The notes under the pieces: generated by a model
Told to the model about the DNA's origin: nothing
The model's database searches: none
The model's input: only the letters and a program-made list of their open reading frames with translations
Part shown: positions 17,083 to 25,007 of the stretch, in pieces
How positions within the stretch are numbered: position 1 is the first letter of the stretch
Layout: the number at the start of each line of letters is the position of its first letter
Made by a program: the position numbers and the translations under genes
Assembly: GCA_963824095.1 (NCBI GenBank)
Contig: CAWGNS010000006.1
Coordinates: 186,001-250,000, forward strand
Reading direction: 5' to 3'
Source of the DNA: JBBDWJ01 sp963824095
GTDB taxonomy: Bacteria > Acidobacteriota > Terriglobia > Bryobacterales > UBA6623
DNA length: 64,000 nucleotides

Positions 17083-18150
17083 ATGGCTGGTGAAAAAACC
17101 GAACAGCCCACTGATAAAAAGCTGCGCGAAGCTCGCAAGAAGGGGCAGGTCTCGAAAAGCCAGGACCTCACCAACGCCTTCTTGTTCCTGAGCGCGGCCG
17201 GCATCCTGGCCTTCATGGGCGCTTCGCTCTACAACGAACTGAAGGCGATGCTGATCAACGCCTTCGACGCGCAGGTTTTCACGCACCATCCGCTGCCGGA
17301 GGTGCTGATGCGCGCCGGCGACATGCTCTGGAAGGTCGTGCTGCTGCCGATGCCGTTGCTGGTCGGCATGGTGGTGGTCTCGGCCGTCATCGGCTTTGCC
17401 CAGACCAAGGCGCTGTTCGCCCCCGAGGCCATCAAGTTCTCGCCCCAGAAACTCAACCCCGCCGAGGGCTTCAAGAACATCTTCCTCAAGGCCAAAACCT
17501 ACATCGAGCTGCTCAAGAACCTCGTCAAGTTCGCCGCCGTGTTCGGCATCGTTTACTTCAACGTGAAGGCGCTGTTGCCGGTACTGCTGGCGACGCCGCG
17601 GCTGCGGCCCGAGCAGCTCCCGACGCTGGTCGGCCCGCTGCTTTCCAACCTGCTGCTGCAATTCGGCGTCGCCTTCCTGGCGATCGGCGCCGCCGATTTC
17701 TTCATCCAGCACAAGCTCCATCTCAAGGAGCTGATGATGAGCAAAGACGAGGTCAAGCGCGAGTTCAAGACCGACGAAGGCGACCCGCTGATCAAGGGGA
17801 CGCGCCGCGAGTTGCACCAGGAGTTGCTCAACGAAAGCTCGATGGGCGAGGTGCCGCAGGCCGACGTGGTCGTCGTCAACCCGACGCACCTGGCCGTGGC
17901 GCTGCGCTACGTCGAGGAGACCATGCCCGCGCCGCGAGTGATCGCCAAGGGGCAGGACCAGAAGGCCCAGGAAATTCTCAAGCTGGCCAGGCGGCACGGC
18001 ATCCCGATTATGCGGAACGTCCCGCTGGCGCGCGGCCTGATCCAGGTGGACCTGGGATCGGAGATTCCCGAAGAGCTCTACACCGCCGTGGCGGAAGTGC
18101 TCAATTGGGTCTACACGCTGCGGGCGGCCGAAGGAGCCGAAGCACTATGA
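17083..18150 (+). CDS. sctU: T3SS autoprotease switch protein SctU (FlhB-like)
   Basis: A 355-aa inner-membrane protein: N-terminal GEKTEQPTDKKLREARKKGQ, four transmembrane helices, and a cytosolic C-terminal domain with the self-cleaving NPTH motif (Asn266-Pro267) in VVVVNPTHLAVALRY. Cleavage there changes substrate specificity from early to late exports. The length is typical. The stop overlaps the next ATG (ATGA). Confidence 0.97.
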   Translation: MAGEKTEQPTDKKLREARKKGQVSKSQDLTNAFLFLSAAGILAFMGASLYNELKAMLINAFDAQVFTHHPLPEVLMRAGDMLWKVVLLPMPLLVGMVVVSAVIGFAQTKALFAPEAIKFSPQKLNPAEGFKNIFLKAKTYIELLKNLVKFAAVFGIVYFNVKALLPVLLATPRLRPEQLPTLVGPLLSNLLLQFGVAFLAIGAADFFIQHKLHLKELMMSKDEVKREFKTDEGDPLIKGTRRELHQELLNESSMGEVPQADVVVVNPTHLAVALRYVEETMPAPRVIAKGQDQKAQEILKLARRHGIPIMRNVPLARGLIQVDLGSEIPEELYTAVAEVLNWVYTLRAAEGAEAL

Positions 18151-18554
18151 AGATACTCGACCGACTTTCGAGCGGCCTCACGGGCAGCTCCGGGGCGGCT
18201 CCCGCCGGCCGCGCGGGGGAGCTGACGTTCCGCGGCCGCACGCGGAGCAGCTCGCCGGTACGAGCCGCCTCCTGGCGGCAGTTGCTGCGCATCAACCGCG
18301 AGTCTCAAGTCGATCCGCTGATCGGCCCGCCGGCGCCGCCGCCAGGCTACGCCGCCCAAGACGCCGTCGAGCAGCGCGGCTTCCTGCGGCAGGCCGTGCG
18401 GCAGCGCGCCGAAGCCTTGCGATCCACCGGAAGCGAACCGGCCAACCCGCGCCGCCAGGCGGTGCAGCGCATGTTGGATCTGCTCCTGGAGCAGCAGCGC
18501 CAGCAGGACGCCATTGTGGCGCGCAGCGCCCACGCATCGGCGGGGTGGCAATGA
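18147..18554 (+). CDS. Small unknown T3SS-operon protein
   Basis: A 135-aa basic, Arg/Gln/Ser-rich protein with no signal peptide or membrane segment. The second half is helical (DAVEQRGFLRQAVRQRAEAL, RQAVQRMLDLLLEQQRQQ). It is translationally coupled on both sides (ATGA with sctU and with the TPR gene), so it belongs to the T3SS operon. I recognise no family; an SctE/SctH-type chaperone or gatekeeper fragment is possible, but nothing shows it. Confidence 0.65.
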   Translation: MKILDRLSSGLTGSSGAAPAGRAGELTFRGRTRSSSPVRAASWRQLLRINRESQVDPLIGPPAPPPGYAAQDAVEQRGFLRQAVRQRAEALRSTGSEPANPRRQAVQRMLDLLLEQQRQQDAIVARSAHASAGWQ

Positions 18555-18955
18555 GGGAATACGGCTTCGGCGAATCCGAGTTCTACCTGATCGCGCAGCG
18601 GGCCTACGAGCTGGCGCTGCAAGGCGCCTACGAGCAGGCGGCTACGTTGCTCGAAGGGCTCAGCGCGGTCGACCCCAACGATCGCTACAGCCTGATTACC
18701 CTGGCGGCGGTCCGCCTCAAGCAGCGCCGCGCCGGCGACGCCGCCGCGCTGCTCGAAACCCGGCTGCGTCAGGATCCGGCCGACTCGGAAGCGCGCCACC
18801 TGTTGCTCGAGGCTTACATCGACTGGGGCCGGCGGGCCGAAGCCGAGCGCGAGTGGCAGCGCATTCAGTCCTCGGGCGGCAGCGTGCCGCGGCGTCTCGA
18901 GCTGCGCTGGCGCGTGTTCGTCCGCAACGGCGCCCCGCCCGCCCAGACCTCCTGA
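18551..18955 (+). CDS. TPR protein, SctG/SycD-like chaperone candidate
   Basis: A 134-aa protein with about three tetratricopeptide repeats (AYELALQGAYEQAATLLEGL, then LITLAAVRLKQRRAGDAAAL, then HLLLEAYIDWGRRAEAEREW). Small TPR proteins in T3SS operons act as class II chaperones for needle or translocator subunits (YscG, SycD). ATG 18551 overlaps the previous stop. It is the last gene before a terminator, so it closes the sctI-to-sctU transcription unit. Confidence 0.75.
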   Translation: MREYGFGESEFYLIAQRAYELALQGAYEQAATLLEGLSAVDPNDRYSLITLAAVRLKQRRAGDAAALLETRLRQDPADSEARHLLLEAYIDWGRRAEAEREWQRIQSSGGSVPRRLELRWRVFVRNGAPPAQTS

Positions 18956-18993
18956 CCACTCCCGGCGGCCGCGGCGAACCTGTCCGGACTGGG

Positions 18994-19021
18994 AAGCCGT
19001 CCCGTCGCGGCTTTGTTTTTT
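18994..19021 (+). terminator. Rho-independent terminator closing the main sct operon
   Basis: Stem AAGCCG (18994-18999) / CGGCTT (19008-19013) with an 8-base loop, followed by TGTTTTTT. It lies between the TPR gene at 18551 and the sigma-28-like promoter at 19037, so it insulates the substrate genes from read-through. Confidence 0.7.
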
Positions 19022-19036
19022 CTGCGAGAACGGGCG

Positions 19037-19063
19037 GCAACTTCCGCCACCGGGTTGCGATAA
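19037..19063 (+). promoter_or_regulatory. Sigma-28-like promoter, copy 3 (first substrate gene)
   Basis: GCAAC 19037-19041, 16 bases, CGATAA 19058-19063, 50 bases before the ATG at 19114. The flank CCGGG-TTG-CGATAACTCAACCG is close to that of the promoter at 20385, so the two were probably copied together with the genes they drive. Confidence 0.75.
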
Positions 19064-19113
19064 CTCAACCGAAAGCAAGGGACAAACGGTCCCACAGGAG
19101 AGGAAAAAAGGCA

Positions 19114-19848
19114 ATGGGAATCAACTTGAATCCGATGAAAGCCATTCAGCAGCCGTTCGTGGTCGGGCTGCTGGGAGCCGGGCTCGGCGGTCCGGTTGCG
19201 GCCATTCTGGGTGGCGCCGCCGGCGGCGGCGGCCTGGGCCCGATCAAACAGCTTCTGGACGGCCTGCAGGGTCTGTTCGGCAAAGCGCAGGGCTCGGCGG
19301 CCGGAGGCGTTTCGCCCCGCCCGCTGCCGTTCTCGCCCAGCGGCATGGACCTCAACACCGCCATGAATCCCCTTGGCGCCATGCAGCAGGGCGGCCCCGG
19401 CGGAGCCAACGGCCTCCAGGGTCAGATCCAGCAACTGCTCCAGATGGTGCAGAAACTCCTTGGAGCGCTGGGCGGCCAGACGGCGGGCGGAACCGGTGCC
19501 GGGGCGGCAGCCGGTGGCGCCGGCGGCGTCGGATCGAGCTTGGCCCCGGCCGGTGGCAGCAGCGTCGGTGGCGGCAGCAGCGTCGGCGGCGGCAGTGGTG
19601 TCGGCGGCGGCAGCGGCGTCTCGGGCGGCGGCGCACTCTCCGGCATGGATCAGATGGTCGACAAAGCGGGTTCGAGCATCGATTCGATGATGTCCCAGGC
19701 CGAGCAGTTGATGGCTTCCGACAAGCCCTCCGACCAGCTCAAGGGCCAGATGATGATGCAGAAAGCGATGCGCATGTTCGAAATGATCTCCAAGATGATG
19801 GAGCAGCGCAGCCAGATGCAGTCCAAGGCCATCCAGGCCATCAAGTAA
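19114..19848 (+). CDS. Secreted filament/needle-like T3SS substrate, paralogue A
   Basis: A 244-aa protein. It has a Gly-rich hydrophobic N-terminus (FVVGLLGAGLGGPVAAILGG), the motif LDGLQGLFGKAQG, a low-complexity middle and a Gly/Ser/Val linker of repeated GGGSSV/GGGSGV units (about 148-172). The last 70 residues form two helices around a KPSD turn (QAEQLMASDKPSDQLKGQMM then AMRMFEMISKMMEQRSQMQS). This helix-turn-helix with a short polar turn and a terminal AIQAIK is the plan of SctF needle subunits, but the long N-terminal extension is not. The C-terminal domain is identical to that of the paralogue at 20443. An AGGAGAGG ribosome site precedes ATG 19114. The next gene is its likely TPR chaperone. 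No signal peptide, so export would be type III. Confidence 0.8.
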   Translation: MGINLNPMKAIQQPFVVGLLGAGLGGPVAAILGGAAGGGGLGPIKQLLDGLQGLFGKAQGSAAGGVSPRPLPFSPSGMDLNTAMNPLGAMQQGGPGGANGLQGQIQQLLQMVQKLLGALGGQTAGGTGAGAAAGGAGGVGSSLAPAGGSSVGGGSSVGGGSGVGGGSGVSGGGALSGMDQMVDKAGSSIDSMMSQAEQLMASDKPSDQLKGQMMMQKAMRMFEMISKMMEQRSQMQSKAIQAIK

Positions 19849-19905
19849 ACCCAACCCACCGCGAAATCAACAAAGCGAACACGCAAAGGACAAAAGGAAA
19901 TCATC

Positions 19906-20370
19906 ATGGCCAACGAACTCGAACAGATCATCAGCGGCGACCGGGCGCTCAACGAGACTCTCGGGCTGCAACCGAAACAGATTCAGGCGATCGCGATGCT
20001 GGGCTATCAGGCCTGGGAACAGGGCCGCGGCGAAGACGCCAAGGCGCTGTTCGAAGGGCTCACCGCGCTCGACGCCAACAGCTATTACGGCTATGCGGGG
20101 CTGGGTGCGATCGCGCTGGCCGACGGCGACCTCGCGGCGGCGGTCGAGCAGCTTTCCAAAGCCATCGACCTGGAACCCAAGGACCCCACCGTGCGCGCCA
20201 ACCTGGGCGAAGCCTATCTGCGGCAGTCGCAGCTCGACAAGGCTGGCGAAGCCTTCGAAGCGGCTCTGTCGCTCGACCCCAAGGGCAGCGACCCCGGGGC
20301 CAATCGCGCCCGGGCGCTGTTGCAGGGCATGCAGATCGTGATCGCGGAGGCCGAAAAACTGGGCGCGTAA
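19906..20370 (+). CDS. TPR chaperone of paralogue A
   Basis: A 154-aa protein with at least three TPR units (AIAMLGYQAWEQGRGEDAKA, YGYAGLGAIALADGDLAAAV, ANLGEAYLRQSQLDKAGEAF). The size and fold are those of LcrH/SycD/IpgC class II chaperones, which hold hydrophobic T3SS substrates before export. It follows its presumed client by 57 bases and is closely related to the gene at 21610, which follows the second paralogue. Confidence 0.85.
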   Translation: MANELEQIISGDRALNETLGLQPKQIQAIAMLGYQAWEQGRGEDAKALFEGLTALDANSYYGYAGLGAIALADGDLAAAVEQLSKAIDLEPKDPTVRANLGEAYLRQSQLDKAGEAFEAALSLDPKGSDPGANRARALLQGMQIVIAEAEKLGA

Positions 20371-20384
20371 GAGGCGGAACAGAC

Positions 20385-20411
20385 GCAACAGCCGCGCCGG
20401 GCTCACGATAA
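20385..20411 (+). promoter_or_regulatory. Sigma-28-like promoter, copy 4 (second substrate gene)
   Basis: GCAAC 20385-20389, 16 bases, CGATAA 20406-20411, 31 bases before the ATG at 20443, with a GGGAGAGAGG ribosome site between. Flanks resemble those of the copy at 19037. Confidence 0.75.
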
Positions 20412-20442
20412 TTCAGCCGTAGGGAGAGAGGCGGTACTCGAA

Positions 20443-21567
20443 ATGATCAATATCAACAAAATCACTCAGCCCATGGTCATGGGCATCCTCGGATCGGGAG
20501 TTGGCGGGCCGGTTGCAGCGGTACTGGGTTCGATGCAGGGCGGCCAGATCGGCCAACTGGGTCAGATGCTGAAAGGCCTGCAGGGCCTGTTCGGCAAAGC
20601 GCAGGGGACCGCGGGAACGGCGATGCCGCCCCGCCCCCTTCCCTTCTCTTCGGGAAGCATCAACATCAATATCACCATCAACCCGCTGGGCGCTCTGCAA
20701 CAGCCCGCCGGCGCGGGCCCGCTGCAGTCGTTCGGCCGGGCGCCCGAGGTCGGCAACGATTCGCAGTGGCCCGGACTGGCCAACGCGGTCAACAGCCGCA
20801 TCACCGGCAGCGACGCCGCCAAGAAGGGCTTTTCGCTCGACGGCTCGAACCCCTGGAACAAGGCCGGTGACAAGTCGGATATGGCGGCGGTCGCCTGGGC
20901 CATGCAAAAGAATGACAAGGTGAAGTTCGACGCCGACAACAAGCAGTTCTACGTCACCAACGCGGACGGTTCGACCCGCAATGTCGCCTCGCTTGACGAG
21001 GTGAAGCAGCAGATCGCCAACGCCGGCGGAGCCAGCCCCAGCAACGGCGCGGCGTATAACGCCGTCGGCGCGTTTCTCGACGGGCGCGTCGGAAAAGGCG
21101 GTTCCAACTCGGCCGCGCCGCAGTCGGGCGGCGCCTCGCAGGCCGGTTCCGCCAACCCCTTCCAGCAGTTGATGGAAATGCTCCAGAAGCTGCTGCAGGC
21201 CCTCACCGGCAAAGGCGGTGCGGGCGCCGGTGCCGCGGCGGGCGCGGCGGCGGGCAGCTCGGCGGCCGGCGGCGGCAGTAGTGTCGGCGGTGGCAGCGGA
21301 GTCGGCGGCGGCAGCGGAGCATCTTCGGCGGCCCCCGCCAGCGGCGGCTCCGGTATCTCCAGCATGGATCAGATGGTCGACAAGGCCGGCTCGAGCATCG
21401 ACTCGATGATGTCGCAGGCCGAGCAGTTGATGGCTTCCGACAAGCCCTCCGACCAGCTCAAAGGGCAGATGATGATGCAGAAGGCGATGCGCATGTTCGA
21501 GATGATCTCGAAAATGATGGAGCAGCGCAGCCAGATGCAGTCCAAGGCCATCCAGGCCATCAAGTAA
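20443..21567 (+). CDS. Secreted filament/needle-like T3SS substrate, paralogue B
   Basis: A 374-aa paralogue of the 19114 product. Shared parts: Gly-rich hydrophobic N-terminus (VMGILGSGVGGPVAAVLG), the LKGLQGLFGKAQG motif, PRPLPFS, a Gly/Ser/Val linker (GGGSSVGGGSGVGGGSG) and the same C-terminal two-helix domain, identical over the last 67 residues. It differs by about 130 extra residues in the middle, starting near residue 103 (NDSQWPGLANAVNSRITG, then KFDADNKQFYVTNADGSTRN, then a conserved-looking FLDGRVG), which look like a separate small domain. It is probably an alternative filament, tip or translocator subunit. Its TPR chaperone follows. Confidence 0.8.
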   Translation: MININKITQPMVMGILGSGVGGPVAAVLGSMQGGQIGQLGQMLKGLQGLFGKAQGTAGTAMPPRPLPFSSGSININITINPLGALQQPAGAGPLQSFGRAPEVGNDSQWPGLANAVNSRITGSDAAKKGFSLDGSNPWNKAGDKSDMAAVAWAMQKNDKVKFDADNKQFYVTNADGSTRNVASLDEVKQQIANAGGASPSNGAAYNAVGAFLDGRVGKGGSNSAAPQSGGASQAGSANPFQQLMEMLQKLLQALTGKGGAGAGAAAGAAAGSSAAGGGSSVGGGSGVGGGSGASSAAPASGGSGISSMDQMVDKAGSSIDSMMSQAEQLMASDKPSDQLKGQMMMQKAMRMFEMISKMMEQRSQMQSKAIQAIK

Positions 21568-21609
21568 ACCGCGCAACCCCAACAGCGAACCGATTCGAAA
21601 GGAACAATC

Positions 21610-22071
21610 ATGGCAAACGAACTCGAACAGATCATCGCCGGCGAGCGCGCTCTCAACGACTTCGCCGGGCTCAGCGAGCAGCAGATTCAGGCGATCGCGA
21701 TGATCGGCTACCAGGCCTACGAGCAGGGCCGCAATCAGGAAGCCGAGACCGCCTTCCAGGGGCTCATTGCGCTCGACCCGAACAGCTACTATGGTTACGC
21801 GGGCCTGGGTAGCCTGGCGCTCAACGACGGCAAGCTCGACGAAGCGGTCGAGCTGCTCGGCAAGGCGGCGGAAAAGAATCCCAACGATCCGACCGTGCAA
21901 GCCAACCTGGGCGAAGCTTACCTGCGGCAGTCCAAAATGGACGAAGCTTCGCAGGCGTTCCGCAACAGCCTGGAGCTCGACCCCGACCAGAAGGATCCCG
22001 GAGCCAACCGCGCCCGGGCCCTGCTGCAGGGCATGAGCATCGTGCTCGGGGAGCTCGAGAGCGCCAACTGA
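21610..22071 (+). CDS. TPR chaperone of paralogue B
   Basis: A 153-aa TPR protein, paralogous to the 19906 product along its whole length (both start MANELEQII and share SYYGYAGLG and ANLGEAYLRQS). It is a class II T3SS chaperone by size, fold and place. An AAAGGAAC ribosome site precedes ATG 21610. Each of the two substrates thus has its own copy of the chaperone. Confidence 0.85.
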   Translation: MANELEQIIAGERALNDFAGLSEQQIQAIAMIGYQAYEQGRNQEAETAFQGLIALDPNSYYGYAGLGSLALNDGKLDEAVELLGKAAEKNPNDPTVQANLGEAYLRQSKMDEASQAFRNSLELDPDQKDPGANRARALLQGMSIVLGELESAN

Positions 22072-22096
22072 CGCGGCCGGCGAACCTGGGAATCAA

Positions 22097-24217
22097 GTGA
22101 TAGCCAATCTCAAGAAGCAGTGGGACGACATCAACCGCGAGATCGCCGAGGGCCATCTGGTCCAGGTGCTCACCCGCGGAGCCGACGTAGTTCTGGTGGT
22201 CGCCGTGGCCGCCATGGTCGGCCTGATGATCGTCCCGCTGCCGACTTTTCTCCTCGATATCTTCCTCACCGTCAATATCACCGTGGCCCTGGTGGTGCTG
22301 ATGGTGTCCGTTTACGTGAAGGAAGGGCCGCAGATCGCTTCCTATCCCACGCTGCTGCTGATCACGACGCTCTACCGGCTCTCGCTCGACGTCTCGACGA
22401 CGCGGCTGATTCTACTGCAGGCCAATGCCGGCGAAGTCGTCTACGCTTTCGGCAACTTCGTGGTGCAGGGCAATTTCGTGGTCGGCGCGGTGATCTTTCT
22501 GATCATCACTCTGGTGCAGTTCTTGGTGATCACCAAGGGCGCCGAGCGCGTCGCCGAAGTGGCGGCGCGGTTCACCCTCGATGCCATGCCCGGCAAGCAG
22601 ATGAGCATCGACGCCGATCTGCGCGCCGGCACCATCAATTTCGAGACGGCGCGCAAGCGCCGCGACGCTTTGGCCCGCGAGTCGCAGTTCTACGGCGCCA
22701 TGGACGGCGCCATGAAGTTCGTCAAGGGCGACTCGATCGCCGGCATCATCATCGTGATGATCAACATCATCGCCGGGCTGATCATCGGCGTCATGCAGCT
22801 CGGCATGCCGGTCGGCGAAGCCGTCCAGGTGTACTCGGTGTTGACCATCGGCAGCGGCTTGGTTTCGCAGATTCCGGCGCTGCTGATCTCGATTTCCGCC
22901 GGCCTGGTGACCACCCGCGTCGCTTCCGAATGGGAAGACTCCAACCTCGGCAAAGACGCCGCCCGGCAGTTGCTGTCGCAGCCCAAGGCGATCGCCATCG
23001 CCTCGGCGTTGTTGTTCGTTCTGGCGATCGTCCCCGGCATGCCCTTCCTGCCGTTCCTGATGCTGTCGGCGATCACCGGCGCGATCGGGTATGGGCTGCT
23101 CAAGGCGGCGGATCAGGCCGCCGAGCCGAGCGAGGAAGAGAAGTCGCTGCCGTCGTTCCGCGCGCCCGAGATCAAGCCGACCGCGCCGCTGGCGCTGCAG
23201 GTGAGCGCCGATCTGGGTCCGGCGGTCGATCCGGCGACCGAGCAGGGGCAGAAGTTCCGCGAGCTGATGGGCAACATCTGGAACGCGCTGTATCTGGAGA
23301 CCGGCATCATCTTTCCGCCGGCCCAGGTGCTGGTGCAGGAGCGTCTCAGCCCGGGCACCTACCAGATCTGGCTGCAGGAAGTTCCGCTGATCACCGGCCA
23401 GGTCCGCACCGGCGCGGTGCTGGTGAGCGGCGGTAAATCCGACGTCGTGCTCTACGGCATTCGCGGCGACGAGACCCAGAACCCGGCCACCGGCAAGCCG
23501 GCTACCTGGATTCCCCCGGCGCAGCGCGAGCTGGCCGTCGGCGCCGGCCTGGAAAGCTGGGACACGCCCGAGGTGCTGCTGATGCACCTCACCCATTTCC
23601 TGCGCCAGCACGCCGCCGAGTTCCTCGGCCCCCAGGAAGTGCAGTGGATGGTCGACAAGGTCCGCGAGATGTACCCGACGCTGGTCGACGAGCTGACGCC
23701 CAAGCCGGTGTCGCTGCAGAAGCTGACCGCCGTGCTGCGGAAACTGGTCGCCGAGAAGGTCTCCATCCGCGACATGAAAGCGATTTTCGAGGCGCTCAGC
23801 AGCGAAGCGCAGACCGAGGCCGACACCGCCAAGCTCACCGAGCGCGTCCGCTATGCGCTGCGGCGCAAGATTTGCTACCACATTTCGGCCGGCCGGCCGC
23901 TGTTGCACGTCTATCACTTGTCGCCCGAGATCGAGGACGCTTTCCGGGATTCGATCCGCAACAGCCCCAGCGGCCCCTACCTGGGCATGGACCAGGAGAC
24001 CATCCAATCGGTGAACGCGGCGGCTTACCGCCTGTTCGGCAATCTGCCGCCCACCGCGCAAACGCCGGTGGTGATCACCAGCGAGGATATCCGGCCGTTC
24101 GCGCGCCAGATCCTCAGCTACGAGTTCCCCGAGCTGGTCGTGCTCAGCTACGACCAGTTGACCTCCGACATCAATATCGTGCCCCTGGGCATGCTCGACT
24201 GGGCCGCGGCGGCGTAG
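22097..24217 (+). CDS. sctV: T3SS major export-gate protein SctV (FlhA-like)
   Basis: A 706-aa FHIPEP family protein. The N-terminal half has about eight transmembrane helices with the family signature region (VYVKEGPQIASYPTLLLITT, LYRLSLDVSTTRLIL) and the conserved loop KGAERVAEVAARFTLDAMPG. The C-terminal half is the cytosolic nonameric ring that receives substrate-chaperone complexes. The start is GTG 22097. It lies apart from sctR-S-T-U, after the duplicated substrate genes, and ends just before two small unknown genes. Confidence 0.97.
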   Translation: MIANLKKQWDDINREIAEGHLVQVLTRGADVVLVVAVAAMVGLMIVPLPTFLLDIFLTVNITVALVVLMVSVYVKEGPQIASYPTLLLITTLYRLSLDVSTTRLILLQANAGEVVYAFGNFVVQGNFVVGAVIFLIITLVQFLVITKGAERVAEVAARFTLDAMPGKQMSIDADLRAGTINFETARKRRDALARESQFYGAMDGAMKFVKGDSIAGIIIVMINIIAGLIIGVMQLGMPVGEAVQVYSVLTIGSGLVSQIPALLISISAGLVTTRVASEWEDSNLGKDAARQLLSQPKAIAIASALLFVLAIVPGMPFLPFLMLSAITGAIGYGLLKAADQAAEPSEEEKSLPSFRAPEIKPTAPLALQVSADLGPAVDPATEQGQKFRELMGNIWNALYLETGIIFPPAQVLVQERLSPGTYQIWLQEVPLITGQVRTGAVLVSGGKSDVVLYGIRGDETQNPATGKPATWIPPAQRELAVGAGLESWDTPEVLLMHLTHFLRQHAAEFLGPQEVQWMVDKVREMYPTLVDELTPKPVSLQKLTAVLRKLVAEKVSIRDMKAIFEALSSEAQTEADTAKLTERVRYALRRKICYHISAGRPLLHVYHLSPEIEDAFRDSIRNSPSGPYLGMDQETIQSVNAAAYRLFGNLPPTAQTPVVITSEDIRPFARQILSYEFPELVVLSYDQLTSDINIVPLGMLDWAAAA

Positions 24218-24242
24218 CAGGCCGCCAGAGAGAAGGACACCC

Positions 24243-24521
24243 ATGGCAAAGACGCCTGGCTCGCAACCAACTCCAAGCAAAGAGGATCTAAGCTGGCGGC
24301 ACTACCCCTCGATCGAAAAGCTGTTCGAATCGGGCACCCTGCCGGCGTTCCTCGAACGTTCCGAAAAGACCTGCCGCCAGCTCGACGCACTCATCGACGG
24401 CGGCAACCAGCGGGAGGCGGCCCGCGCCCGGGCGGCCATGGCAGGCTACGGCAAAACCCTGGAGTTATTGCAGGAATTGCGCGGCATGCTCGAAAACGGG
24501 CCCGAGGAGCAGGGCTCCTAG
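24243..24521 (+). CDS. Small unknown protein after sctV
   Basis: A 92-aa soluble, helical protein (PSIEKLFESGTLPAFLERSE, then KTLELLQELRGMLENG) with a good AGAAGGA ribosome site. Its size would suit a co-chaperone such as SctE or SctY, but I recognise no family. A GC-rich hairpin (GCGCC...GGCGC, 24522-24544) follows the stop, without a T-run. Confidence 0.6.
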   Translation: MAKTPGSQPTPSKEDLSWRHYPSIEKLFESGTLPAFLERSEKTCRQLDALIDGGNQREAARARAAMAGYGKTLELLQELRGMLENGPEEQGS

Positions 24522-24570
24522 CGCCCGGGCCCCGGCCTGGCGCGCGTGGAAACCTTATCCACATCCGCTA

Positions 24571-24597
24571 GCAACAGTTTTCCTCCATTGGCGATAA
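24571..24597 (+). promoter_or_regulatory. Sigma-28-like promoter, copy 5 (small needle-like gene)
   Basis: GCAAC 24571-24575, 16 bases, CGATAA 24592-24597, 32 bases before ATG 24630, with an AAGGAGG ribosome site between. Same boxes and spacing as the four other copies. Confidence 0.75.
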
Positions 24598-24629
24598 TTT
24601 CCATGTAGGCAGCAAGGAGGGTCGAAGCG

Positions 24630-24983
24630 ATGTCGGTGCAAACAGGAATTGGGGCGGCTTATACGCCCAACTACCGGATCGAAGACATTCTGAAGGCCAC
24701 CGAGCCCCCCGCCAAGAAGAAAGGCGGCGGTTTCCGCAAGGTCCTGGGCGCTGTCGCCGGCGGCGTCGGCAACATCCTGATGCCCGGCGTCGGCACCGCC
24801 ATCGGCAACGTTATCTCCGGGGGGAAGCTGGATTCGAGCGGCCTGATGGGCAGCGAGACGATGCAGTTTCTGGAGTTGCAGCGCCAGATGCAGACCGAAA
24901 GCCGCGCCTTCGAGACCGCCTCGGCGGTGATGAAGTCGCGGCACGACGCGGCCATGTCCGCCATTCGAAACATGAAGAGCTAG
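24630..24983 (+). CDS. Small needle-like T3SS substrate (SctF candidate)
   Basis: A 117-aa protein without a signal peptide. A Lys/Pro stretch (PPAKKKGGGFRKV) leads to a Gly-rich hydrophobic segment (LGAVAGGVGNILMPGVGTAI) and then a single amphipathic C-terminal helix (LELQRQMQTESRAFETASAV, ending RHDAAMSAIRNMKS). The ending is like that of SctF/SctI subunits. With its own sigma-28-like promoter and strong ribosome site it is a good candidate for the main needle subunit; a pore-forming translocator is the alternative. Homology is judged by pattern only. Confidence 0.7.
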   Translation: MSVQTGIGAAYTPNYRIEDILKATEPPAKKKGGGFRKVLGAVAGGVGNILMPGVGTAIGNVISGGKLDSSGLMGSETMQFLELQRQMQTESRAFETASAVMKSRHDAAMSAIRNMKS

Positions 24984-25007
24984 CCGCCGGCTGCGCATAG
25001 GTGAGTG

